6,149 bases of DNA from JBOGGX01 sp050744245 (GCA_050744245.1 JBOGGX010000284.1:1-6149); one strand, 5' to 3'; positions 1-5,949 are shown, counted from the stretch's first letter. The notes: a model not told the origin generated them from the letters alone. Program-made: numbers and translations.

Positions 1-167
1 GTGCCATCCGTCGAGCCGTCGTCGACGACGAGGGTCGTCACCGGGTGCCCGGCGACCATGGTGGGCACCCGGGCCACCACCGCGGCGACGTTGGCGGCCT
101 CGTTGCGGGCCGGGAGGAGCAGAACGACCGGCGGCCGCTCTTGGTGTTGGGTCAGCGGTTCGCTCAT
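1..167 (-). CDS. Family 2 glycosyltransferase, N-terminal fragment (cut by left window edge)
   Basis: Reading the minus strand from ATG at 167 gives 55 residues before the window ends. They contain the opening of a GT-A fold family 2 glycosyltransferase. A hydrophobic first strand runs into P-A-R-N-E at residues 19-23, and a second strand ends in V-V-D-D-G-S-T-D-G at residues 47-55, whose aspartates bind the nucleotide-sugar donor. This spacing is typical of the DPM1-like branch, which transfers a sugar from NDP-sugar to polyprenyl phosphate at the inner membrane face, but the acceptor cannot be judged from the fragment. The gene is divergent from the iron-binding lipoprotein gene, with 50 bp between the two starts, so both promoters must share that gap. 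No Shine-Dalgarno sequence is visible before the ATG. A lipid-linked sugar made here could feed the GT-C-like protein at 2833-4293; that link is inference. The family call is firm, the exact function is not. Confidence 0.85.
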   Translation of the reverse strand, partial: MSEPLTQHQERPPVVLLLPARNEAANVAAVVARVPTMVAGHPVTTLVVDDGSTDG

Positions 168-169
168 CG

Positions 170-188
170 TTAGGGAAGCTTTACACAC
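170..188 (+). promoter_or_regulatory. Candidate DtxR/IdeR-type operator in the fbpA promoter
   Basis: The 19-mer TTAGGGAAGCTTTACACAC has a perfect left half-site TTAGG and an AG-CT centre resembling the DtxR/IdeR palindrome TTAGGTTAGCCTAACCTAA (consensus recalled from the literature). By eye 12 of 19 positions agree with that strict form; the right half-site is poor. It overlaps the -35 element of the fbpA promoter and begins 3 bp from the start of the divergent glycosyltransferase, so a bound repressor would block at least the iron operon. A DtxR-family gene is encoded in this same window. The operator call is inference from similarity, position and context. Confidence 0.45.
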
Positions 189-209
189 GCCACAAGGGTT
201 GGCTAGCGT
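180..209 (+). promoter_or_regulatory. Sigma-70-type promoter of the iron-uptake operon (leaderless)
   Basis: TTTACA at 180-185 matches five of six bases of the -35 consensus. TAGCGT at 204-209 fits the actinobacterial TANNNT -10 pattern, and the spacer is 18 bp. The -10 ends only 8 bases before the ATG at 218, which puts the expected transcription start on or within a base or two of that ATG. No Shine-Dalgarno sequence lies between. This fits the leaderless mRNAs that are common in actinobacteria and supports the ATG at 218 as the start. Confidence 0.55.
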
Positions 210-217
210 GCACCGGC

Positions 218-1237
218 ATGTGGCGGCCGATGGGTGGGCTTCTGACCGGCGGGGCCGGAGCAACCGGCGCGCTGCTGCTCGGGCTGGTGCTGCCCGCCTG
301 CTCGGGATCCGATCGCCTGACCGTGTACTCGGGCCGCACCGCCGATCTGATCGGCCCGCTGCTCGAGCGGTTCGCCGAGGAGAACGACGTCGGCATCGAC
401 GTCCGCTACGGCGACAGCGGCGAGCTGGCCCAGCTCATCGACACCGAGGGCGACGACTCACCGGCCGACGTCTTCATCTCCCAGAGCCCGGGCGCGGTGG
501 CGTTCCTCGACCAGGACGACCGGCTCACGACGCTGTCCGACGACATCCTCGACTCGGTCGCGGCCGACGACCACGCGGCCGACGGCCATTGGGTCGGTCT
601 CACCGCCCGCGTCCGCGTGCTGGTGTACAACACCGACGAGGTCGACGCGGCCACCCTGCCCGACTCCGTCTTCGATCTCGCCGACCCGCAGTACCGGGGC
701 CAGGTCGGCGTGGCCCCGACGAACGGGTCGTTCCAGGACTTCGTGACCGCCATGCGGCTCGACGTCGGCGACCACGAGACCCTGGCCTGGCTCGAGGCCA
801 TGGCCGACAACGACGCCGTCACCTACCCGAACAACGTCTCGATCGTCGAGGCCGTCGGACGGGGCGAGATCGTCTACGGGCTGGTCAACCACTACTACAA
901 CGTGCGGGCCAAGGCCGAGGACCCCGACGTGGCCAGCGAGAACTACTTCCTGCCCGACGGCGACCTCGGCAACCTGCTGCTCGTCACCGCGGCCAGCGTG
1001 GTCGAGACGTCGGACCAGACCGACCTGGCCGACGACCTGATCACCTTCCTGCTCGGGACCGAGGCCCAGGAGTACTTCGCCGAGGTGACCAAGGAGTACC
1101 CGCTGGCCGACGGTGTCGGCCCGAGCGGCGAGCTCCCGCCGCTCGACGACCTGGGCGTGACCCGCGTGCCGTTCGACGACCTGGGTGACCTGACCAGGAC
1201 CGAGGAGCTCATCGACCAGAGCGGCATCGGGGGCTGA
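218..1237 (+). CDS. fbpA: Ferric iron ABC transporter substrate-binding lipoprotein (FbpA type)
   Basis: This 339-residue extracytoplasmic protein should bind Fe3+ and deliver it to the permease encoded next. Residues 1-27 are a lipoprotein signal with a short basic start, a hydrophobic run at 18-26 and a lipobox L-P-A-C, giving lipidated Cys28. The mature part opens with the strand L-T-V-Y-S-G-R (34-40), as in the FbpA/FutA group of family 1 periplasmic-type binding proteins. The P-A-D-V-F-I-S block (82-88) and the Y-R-G-Q-V-G-V-A block (159-166) also follow the family. The hallmark is G-L-V-N-H-Y-Y-N at 221-228: adjacent Tyr226 and Tyr227 correspond to the paired iron-ligand tyrosines of FbpA. 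The histidine ligand that follows NGQ in Haemophilus FbpA appears replaced by Thr41, so iron coordination probably differs from that protein. The ATG at 218 fits the promoter spacing; Met5 (230) is the only near alternative. The permease gene starts 9 bases after the stop, so this is the first gene of an operon. Confidence 0.93.
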   Translation: MWRPMGGLLTGGAGATGALLLGLVLPACSGSDRLTVYSGRTADLIGPLLERFAEENDVGIDVRYGDSGELAQLIDTEGDDSPADVFISQSPGAVAFLDQDDRLTTLSDDILDSVAADDHAADGHWVGLTARVRVLVYNTDEVDAATLPDSVFDLADPQYRGQVGVAPTNGSFQDFVTAMRLDVGDHETLAWLEAMADNDAVTYPNNVSIVEAVGRGEIVYGLVNHYYNVRAKAEDPDVASENYFLPDGDLGNLLLVTAASVVETSDQTDLADDLITFLLGTEAQEYFAEVTKEYPLADGVGPSGELPPLDDLGVTRVPFDDLGDLTRTEELIDQSGIGG

Positions 1238-1246
1238 GCTCCGAAC

Positions 1247-2836
1247 GTGGCCGCCACCGTCGACCGCGACCCGCCCGCCGGGCCCGGGCTGCTGGTCGCC
1301 GGGCTCTTCGTGTCGATCCTGTTCGCCGCGCCCTTCGCCTATCTCATCGTCAAGAACGCCGGTTTCGTGTCCGAGGTGGTGGACGTGTTCACGGCCGGAT
1401 CGGCGGTCGGGCCGCTGCTGCGGACCCTCGTCCTGGCCACCGCGGTGAGCCTCAGCGCCGCGGTGCTGGGCACGGCCATCGCCTGGCTGACCATCCGCAC
1501 CGACCTCCCGGGCCGGCGGCTGCTCGCCGTCGCCGCCCCGCTGCCCCTGGTGTTCCCGTCGTTCGTCGGCGCCGCCGCCCTCCAGGCCGCGGTCGCACCG
1601 AACGGCATGCTCGAGGAGCTGGTGCCTGCGCTCGCCGGGAGACTGCCGAACGTCGACGGGCTCACCGGCGCCTGGCTCGTCCTCACCCTCTTCACCTACC
1701 CGTACGTGTACCTCCCGGTGGCGGCCCGCCTCGGCGGGTTGCCCCGCTCGCTCGAGGAGAGCGCCAGGATGCTCGGCCGCCGGCCGGGCGCGGTGTTCAG
1801 GACGGTCGTGCTGCCCCAGGCCGGCTCGGCGATCTGGGCCGGCGCGCTGCTCGTTTTCCTCTACACGGTCAGCGACTACGGCGCCGTCGCCGCCCTGCGC
1901 TACAACACGCTGACCGTCGAGATCTTCAGCTCCGGGATCTACAACGAGCCCAAGGCGGCCGGGCTGGGGCTGCTGCTGGCGGCGGTCGCCTTGACGGTCG
2001 TGATCGCCGAACGGGCCGCGGCCACCCGCCGGCCCAGGCTCGAGGCCGGCCGAGGGCGCGGTTCGCTGCTCGTCCCGCTCGGGCGATGGCGGTGGCCGGC
2101 CGGTTGCGTCGTGGTGGTGGTGCTGGCGAACGCCCTCTTCGGGCCGCTGTCCGTGCTCGGCTACTGGGCCTGGCGCGGGCTGACCAGGACCGGCCAGGCC
2201 GGACCGGCGTCCGACCTGGTGGTCCCGACCGCGAACACCGCCGCGATCGGGGTCTCGACCGCGATCATCACCGTCGCCATCGTCCTCCCCGTCGCCTACC
2301 TGACCGTCCGCTACCGCAGCCGCGTCGGCGACGTGGCCAACGCGCTCGTCGTCGGAGGGTTCGCCCTGCCCGGGCTCGTCATCGCCCTGGCCCTGGTGCG
2401 GTGGGTGCTCGACGCGCCCCTCCTCGGTGGGCTGTACCAGACGCTGCCGGTCCTGCTCGCCGCCTATGTCATCCACTTCGGCTCGCAGGCCATGCGGGCG
2501 GCGCAGGTGGCGGCGGGCACGGTGCCGGCCCGGTTGGACGACGCGGCCCGCGTGCTCGGCGCCGGGCGCTGGCGCCGGCTGCGGACGGTCGAGCTTCCCA
2601 TCATGCTGCCCGGGCTGCTGGCCGGCGCGGGACTGGTGCTGCTGTCGACGATGAAGGAGCTGCCGGCGACCCTGCTGCTGCGGCCGACTTCGATCGACAC
2701 CCTCGCCGTGCACATCTGGTCGGCCCGTGAGGCGGCCCGCTGGGCCGACACCGGCCTGGCCTCGATCGTCCTGGTCGCCCTGTCGGCCGTCCTCACCTGG
2801 TTGCTGGTCGCCCGGCGGGTGGAGCGTCTGGCGTGA
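1247..2836 (+). CDS. fbpB: Ferric iron ABC transporter permease, fused two-domain (FbpB type)
   Basis: This 529-residue inner-membrane permease would form the channel that takes Fe3+ from the FbpA-type lipoprotein. About twelve membrane segments are visible, roughly at 14-35, 57-80, 94-117, 140-161, 197-217, 237-256, 285-307, 330-353, 363-387, 398-417, 454-470 and 502-522. They form two homologous halves joined by a basic linker near 258-283. Each half carries the EAA loop that docks the ATPase: E-E-S-A-R-M-L-G starting at 170 and ending L-P at 189-190, and D-D-A-A-R-V-L-G starting at 431 and ending L-P at 450-451. Both keep the central glycine. Fusion of two BPD-transport domains in one chain is usual for FbpB/HitB/FutB. 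The GTG start is the first start codon after the in-frame stop of the preceding gene; its Shine-Dalgarno is weak, so coupling to upstream translation is likely. No ATPase gene follows: the next gene overlaps by 4 bp (GTGA) and encodes an unrelated membrane protein. Confidence 0.93.
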   Translation: MAATVDRDPPAGPGLLVAGLFVSILFAAPFAYLIVKNAGFVSEVVDVFTAGSAVGPLLRTLVLATAVSLSAAVLGTAIAWLTIRTDLPGRRLLAVAAPLPLVFPSFVGAAALQAAVAPNGMLEELVPALAGRLPNVDGLTGAWLVLTLFTYPYVYLPVAARLGGLPRSLEESARMLGRRPGAVFRTVVLPQAGSAIWAGALLVFLYTVSDYGAVAALRYNTLTVEIFSSGIYNEPKAAGLGLLLAAVALTVVIAERAAATRRPRLEAGRGRGSLLVPLGRWRWPAGCVVVVVLANALFGPLSVLGYWAWRGLTRTGQAGPASDLVVPTANTAAIGVSTAIITVAIVLPVAYLTVRYRSRVGDVANALVVGGFALPGLVIALALVRWVLDAPLLGGLYQTLPVLLAAYVIHFGSQAMRAAQVAAGTVPARLDDAARVLGAGRWRRLRTVELPIMLPGLLAGAGLVLLSTMKELPATLLLRPTSIDTLAVHIWSAREAARWADTGLASIVLVALSAVLTWLLVARRVERLA

Positions 2837-4293
2837 AGCTGAGGAACGCCGTGGTCGGGGTGGGGCTGCTGACCGCGGCGTGGTGCGCAGCCGCCGCGCC
2901 CGCCCGAGCCACGTTCGGTTCCCGCACCGCGGCGGACGAGCCGCAGTACCTGTTGAGCGCGCTCAGCCTGTGGGAGGACGGCGACCTCGCCATCGACGAC
3001 GAGCTGGCCGCCGAGCGCTGGCGCGACTTCCACGAGGCGGCCCTGCCCGAGCAGACCAGGCCCCTCGACGACGGTCGACGCCTCAGCCCGCATGACCCGC
3101 TGCTGGCGGTGGTGCTCGCCGCGCCCGTCGGTCTCGGCGGCTGGCTCGGCGCCAAGCTGGCCATGGCCGCCATGGCCGGCCTGCTCGCGGCGGTGTTGGT
3201 CTGGGTGGCGGTGCGCCGGTTCACGGTACCGGTGGCGGTCGCCGGGTTGACCGTGCTTGCGTTCTCGCTCGCCGCGCCGCTCGTCGTCTACGGCGCGCAG
3301 ATCTACCCTGAGCTGCCCGCCGCGCTGGTGGTCACCATCGCCATCGCCGCCCTGACCGGGCCGCTCCGGCGGCGGGGCCTCGCCGTGCTCTGGCTGGCCG
3401 TCGTGGTCCTGCCCTGGCTGTCGGTGAAGTACGCCCCGGTGGCCGCCGGCCTGGCCCTGATCGGGTTCGTCATGCTCGTCCGGCGCGGCCGTTGGCGGGC
3501 GGCGGTCGTGGGGGCCGCGATTCTGGCCGGCGCCGGGCTCGCCTACGTGGGCTTCCACCGTGCCGTGTACGGCGGGTGGACCGTGTACGCCGCCGGCGAC
3601 CACTTCGTCGGCGGCGAGCTGACCGCGGCCGGCTCGAGCCCGAACTATGGCGGCCGGTCCGTCCGGCTCGTCGGGCTGTTGACCGATCGGGTGTTCGGGT
3701 TGCTGGCGTGGGCGCCCGGCTGGCTCCTTGCGGTGCCCGCGGTCGCCGCCGTGCTCAGGCGGCGGCCTCACGGCTGGGCGGCCATCGTCGTGCCGGCCGC
3801 CGTCGGGTGGCTCGTCGCGACCTTCGTGGCCCTCACGATGCACGGCTACTGGTGGCCGGGTCGTCAGGTGGTGGTCATCCTGCCTGCCCTCGTGCTGGCC
3901 ACGGCCTGGTGGCTGGCCACCGCCACCGGGCGCTGGCCCCGCGCCGCTCTGGTCGGCGCGGCCGCCGTGGGCGTGGCGACCTGGGCCTGGCTGCTCGTCG
4001 AGCTCTGGGCGGGTCGGCTCGCCGTCATCTTCGGGTTCGAGCTCACCGGCAACCCCTGGTACCGGGTGTGGCACGTCGTCCTGCCCGACTACCGGCGGCT
4101 GACCTCGGCCGACTGGGTCCTCCACGGCGCCTGGATCCTCGCCATCGGGTTGCTCGTGGTGGCCGGGTGGCGCTCGCTTTCGATCAGGTCCGCACCAATG
4201 ATGAAGGAGACGAGTACAGATGACCACCCGATGGGGCCGGCTGGCGGCCGGCGTGACGCTGGCGATCTTGTTGGGAGCGTCGGCGTGCGGTGA
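2833..4293 (+). CDS. GT-C-like polytopic membrane protein (putative lipid-linked-sugar glycosyltransferase)
   Basis: This 486-residue integral membrane protein has about twelve hydrophobic segments (for example 6-22, 88-102, 105-127, 131-152, 160-176, 183-197, 203-216, 223-240, 315-335, 346-364, 371-391, 432-445). After the first segment comes an extracytoplasmic loop with T-A-A-D-E-P-Q-Y at 32-39. An acidic pair in this first loop is the catalytic signature of GT-C glycosyltransferases of the ArnT/PMT/RgtA type, which use polyprenyl-phosphate sugars outside the membrane. Other family-like features are H-D-P at 87-89, Y-P-E-L-P at 158-162 and W-W-P-G-R-Q at 340-345. The GTG start overlaps the permease stop by 4 bp and has GGAG eight bases upstream (2821-2824). 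The last 24 or so codons overlap the next gene by 74 bp and lose the strong G/C third-position bias, so the true C-terminus is uncertain. The acceptor and its link to iron uptake are unknown. Assignment to the GT-C superfamily is moderately firm, the function is inference. Confidence 0.72.
   Translation: MKLRNAVVGVGLLTAAWCAAAAPARATFGSRTAADEPQYLLSALSLWEDGDLAIDDELAAERWRDFHEAALPEQTRPLDDGRRLSPHDPLLAVVLAAPVGLGGWLGAKLAMAAMAGLLAAVLVWVAVRRFTVPVAVAGLTVLAFSLAAPLVVYGAQIYPELPAALVVTIAIAALTGPLRRRGLAVLWLAVVVLPWLSVKYAPVAAGLALIGFVMLVRRGRWRAAVVGAAILAGAGLAYVGFHRAVYGGWTVYAAGDHFVGGELTAAGSSPNYGGRSVRLVGLLTDRVFGLLAWAPGWLLAVPAVAAVLRRRPHGWAAIVVPAAVGWLVATFVALTMHGYWWPGRQVVVILPALVLATAWWLATATGRWPRAALVGAAAVGVATWAWLLVELWAGRLAVIFGFELTGNPWYRVWHVVLPDYRRLTSADWVLHGAWILAIGLLVVAGWRSLSIRSAPMMKETSTDDHPMGPAGGRRDAGDLVGSVGVR
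4204..4209 (+). promoter_or_regulatory. Strong Shine-Dalgarno site of the cupredoxin lipoprotein gene
   Basis: AAGGAG lies 10 bases before the ATG at 4220 and is the best ribosome binding site in the window. It fixes the start of the copper lipoprotein and implies independent, efficient initiation even though the upstream reading frame continues through it. Confidence 0.75.
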
Positions 4294-4798
4294 CGACGAT
4301 GGCGCCGGCGTGCGCGAGGTCGGCGACGACGGCTCGGCCTCCGGGAGCGCCAGCGGCTCGGGATCGGCGGCCAGCGGTTCGGGTTCGACGGCCGAGGCCG
4401 AGTGCGCCCCGGTGGGTGACGTCGCCGCCGCCGACTCGACGGTGAGCGTCGAGCTCGACGAGTTCACCATCGAGACGACCGGCACCGCCGCGGCCGGGTT
4501 GGTCGGCTTCGAGATCGCCAACATCGGCGAGGAACCGCACGAGCTCGTCGTCATCGCCGGCGACTCGGTTGCGGCGCTGCCGACCGACGCCGACGGCGCG
4601 GTCGTCGAGGCCGACCTCCCCTCGACCGCGTTCATCGGCGAGGTGGAGCCGTTCCCTGGCGGCGAGGACTGCAGTGGCGCCTTCGAGCTCGAGGCGGGCG
4701 AGTACGTCCTCCTGTGCAACATCGTCGAGGAGGAGGACGGTCAGACCGAGAGCCACCTCGCCGAGGGGATGGCCACGACCTTCACGGTTGCGGAGTGA
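4220..4798 (+). CDS. Cupredoxin-domain (type 1 copper) lipoprotein
   Basis: This 192-residue exported lipoprotein has a signal peptide at 1-22 with lipobox G-A-S-A-C, so Cys23 is the lipid anchor. A Gly/Ser/Ala linker occupies about 38-58. The folded part from about 62 to the end reads as a cupredoxin: F-E-I-A-N-I-G-E-E-P-H-E-L contributes His107, and the C-terminal strands Y-V-L-L-C-N...S-H-L-A-E-G-M contribute Cys166, His179 and Met184. That is the full His-Cys-His-Met set of a blue copper site. His-X4-Met matches plastocyanin-like proteins, but 12 residues separate Cys166 from His179, and that loop is acidic (E-E-E-D-G). Cys62 and Cys151 could form a disulfide. Blue copper proteins carry electrons outside the membrane. 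At the end of an Fe3+ transport operon, oxidation of Fe2+ or electron transfer linked to iron capture is a reasonable inference. The gene ends in a 17-bp overlap with the convergent thioesterase gene. The copper site is well supported, the partner is unknown. Confidence 0.85.
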   Translation: MTTRWGRLAAGVTLAILLGASACGDDDGAGVREVGDDGSASGSASGSGSAASGSGSTAEAECAPVGDVAAADSTVSVELDEFTIETTGTAAAGLVGFEIANIGEEPHELVVIAGDSVAALPTDADGAVVEADLPSTAFIGEVEPFPGGEDCSGAFELEAGEYVLLCNIVEEEDGQTESHLAEGMATTFTVAE

Positions 4799-5243
4799 CC
4801 TTGTAGACGAGGCTGCCGCTGGCGGCGCGCTCACCGCTGCTGGCCGCGAGGACCTCGGCCCGGAGGAAGACGATCGAGCGACCCCGCCGCTCGACCCATC
4901 CCTCGGCCACCGCATCCTCGCCGGCGACGATGGCGGCCAGGTAGCTGATGTTGAGGCTGAGCGTCAGCATGCGGGGCGTCTGCTCGTAGGCGCTGCCCAC
5001 GGCTGGTACCACGACGGTGTCGATGAGGGTGGCGACGGCTCCGCCGTGCAGCACGCCGGCCGGCTGGGCCAGCTCGGGCCGCCAGGGGAGCCGCATGCGG
5101 GCGTAGTCGGTCCTCACCTCTTCGAGCTCGAGGCCGACGAGCTTCGGGAACAGGACCTGGCCCGGCCAGTTTGGGAAGGCGGCCCAGCGGTCAGCCCGGC
5201 CGGGCGAGAGCGGCGCGAACCGGTCGGCGTTGGGGGCGAGCAC
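4782..5243 (-). CDS. PaaI-family hotdog-fold acyl-CoA thioesterase
   Basis: This 153-residue cytoplasmic protein has the single hotdog domain of the PaaI/4HBT family, which hydrolyses acyl-CoA or aryl-CoA thioesters. The family motif appears as G-V-L-H-G-G-A-V-A-T-L-I-D at 63-75. His66-Gly67-Gly68 start the central helix, and Asp75 is the expected catalytic or water-orienting residue. The following strand L-T-L-S-L-N-I-S-Y (about 93-101) and the V-A-E-G-W-V-E-R-R-G-R-S segment (112-123) also match the fold. The length is normal for the family. The GTG at 5243 is the first start after the regulator's stop, 16 bp away, with no good Shine-Dalgarno sequence, so it is probably coupled to the dtxR-like gene. 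The substrate cannot be predicted and no functional link to metal control is evident. Its 3' end overlaps the convergent copper lipoprotein gene by 17 bp, leaving no room for a terminator between them. Confidence 0.85.
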   Translation of the reverse strand: MLAPNADRFAPLSPGRADRWAAFPNWPGQVLFPKLVGLELEEVRTDYARMRLPWRPELAQPAGVLHGGAVATLIDTVVVPAVGSAYEQTPRMLTLSLNISYLAAIVAGEDAVAEGWVERRGRSIVFLRAEVLAASSGERAASGSLVYKVTPQP

Positions 5244-5259
5244 CGGTCGGCGGGTCGGC

Positions 5260-5940
5260 TCAGGCGCCGGTGCGCCCGGGCAGGACCAGGACTCGTGCGC
5301 TGGCGAAGGAGCCGATGCCGACGGTCTTCCCGTCGACCTCGACGGTGACCGTGCCGTCGGGGGAGGTGTTCGTGACTCGGCCGCTGCGTCCCGGCATCAC
5401 CCAGGCGTCCTCCAGGAACTCGAGCATGCCCGGCGTGAACTCGAGCTCCTCCGGGATGCGGGCCACGGTGAAGTCGTCGTCCTTGGTGAGCTGGTTGAGC
5501 GGGACGTAGTCGGGCGCCTCGTAGACCGTGCCCGGGATCGGGTTGCCGTGGGGGCAGGTGTTGGGGTTGCCGAGCACCCGGTTGATCTTGAGCTCGACCT
5601 CGTCGGAGATGACGTGCTGCCACTTGTCGGCCTCGGCATGGGCCAGGGCCCACGACAGCCCGAGGATGTCGGTCAGGAACCGCTCGGACAGCCGATGCTT
5701 GCGCACCACCCGCTCGGCCAGTGCGGCGCCGTCGGGGGTGAGCTGGATGCGCCCGTCGAGCTTCACCAGACGCTCGGCCTCCAGCCGACGGATCATCTCC
5801 GACACGGCCGGGCGGGAGACGGAGAGCCGATCGGCGATGCGCGCCTGGATGACGTCGATGTCGTCCTCCTGGAGCTCGAAGATGGCTACGCAGTACTGCT
5901 CGTAGGCGGGGTGCGAGTCGGTGAGGTGGAGCGACGCCAT
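5260..5940 (-). CDS. dtxR: DtxR-family metal-dependent transcriptional regulator
   Basis: This 226-residue metal-activated repressor aligns along its length with DtxR/IdeR. A winged helix-turn-helix spans about 10-70 (Q-A-R-I-A-D-R-L-S-V-S-R-P-A-V-S at 32-47). The dimerisation and metal domain spans about 72-140 with K-H-R-L-S-E-R at 81-87, S-D-E-V-E at 112-116 and G-N-P-I-P-G at 132-137. A C-terminal SH3/FeoA-like domain lies at about 180-222. Ancillary-site ligands are conserved as His82, Glu86 and His101. At the primary site, by alignment, DtxR Met10 becomes Gln15, Cys102 becomes Asp105, Glu105 becomes Gln108, and only His106 (here His109) is kept. The start at 5940 was chosen because similarity begins there and a -10 element lies just upstream. 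The open frame reaches 6138, but that extension is basic, Pro-rich and unlike the family. It is first in a two-gene unit with the thioesterase and is the likely regulator of the fbp operon. The symbol names the family, not proven orthology. Confidence 0.9.
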   Translation of the reverse strand: MASLHLTDSHPAYEQYCVAIFELQEDDIDVIQARIADRLSVSRPAVSEMIRRLEAERLVKLDGRIQLTPDGAALAERVVRKHRLSERFLTDILGLSWALAHAEADKWQHVISDEVELKINRVLGNPNTCPHGNPIPGTVYEAPDYVPLNQLTKDDDFTVARIPEELEFTPGMLEFLEDAWVMPGRSGRVTNTSPDGTVTVEVDGKTVGIGSFASARVLVLPGRTGA

Positions 5941-5949
5941 CGCCCGGAG

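Noticed and set aside
60..71. GGTGGGCACCCG near the left edge, present as its complement at 6138-6149
   Set aside because: A 12-bp GC-rich match, one copy inside a glycosyltransferase gene; too short and too simple in composition to be called a mobile-element end or attachment site.
1..1188. 395-codon plus-strand open frame starting at base 1
   Set aside because: It crosses the divergent promoter gap and runs in another frame of fbpA, with an Arg-rich product and no domain.
458..2713. 751-codon open frame on the minus strand opposite fbpA/fbpB
   Set aside because: Its product is a Gly/Arg/Gln/Pro-rich composition with no domain, and it lies opposite two clearly recognisable genes. GC-rich coding DNA rarely contains stops in this antisense frame, so it is a shadow.
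4332..4396. GGC/AGC-rich repeated DNA inside the cupredoxin gene
   Set aside because: It simply encodes the Gly/Ser/Ala linker between the lipid anchor and the folded domain; such linkers are common in actinobacterial lipoproteins.
2464..4722. 752-codon open frame on the minus strand opposite fbpB, the GT-C-like gene and the cupredoxin gene
   Set aside because: Low-complexity Pro/Gly/Arg/His-rich product with no motif; it crosses three real genes on the other strand. Shadow of GC-rich coding sequence.
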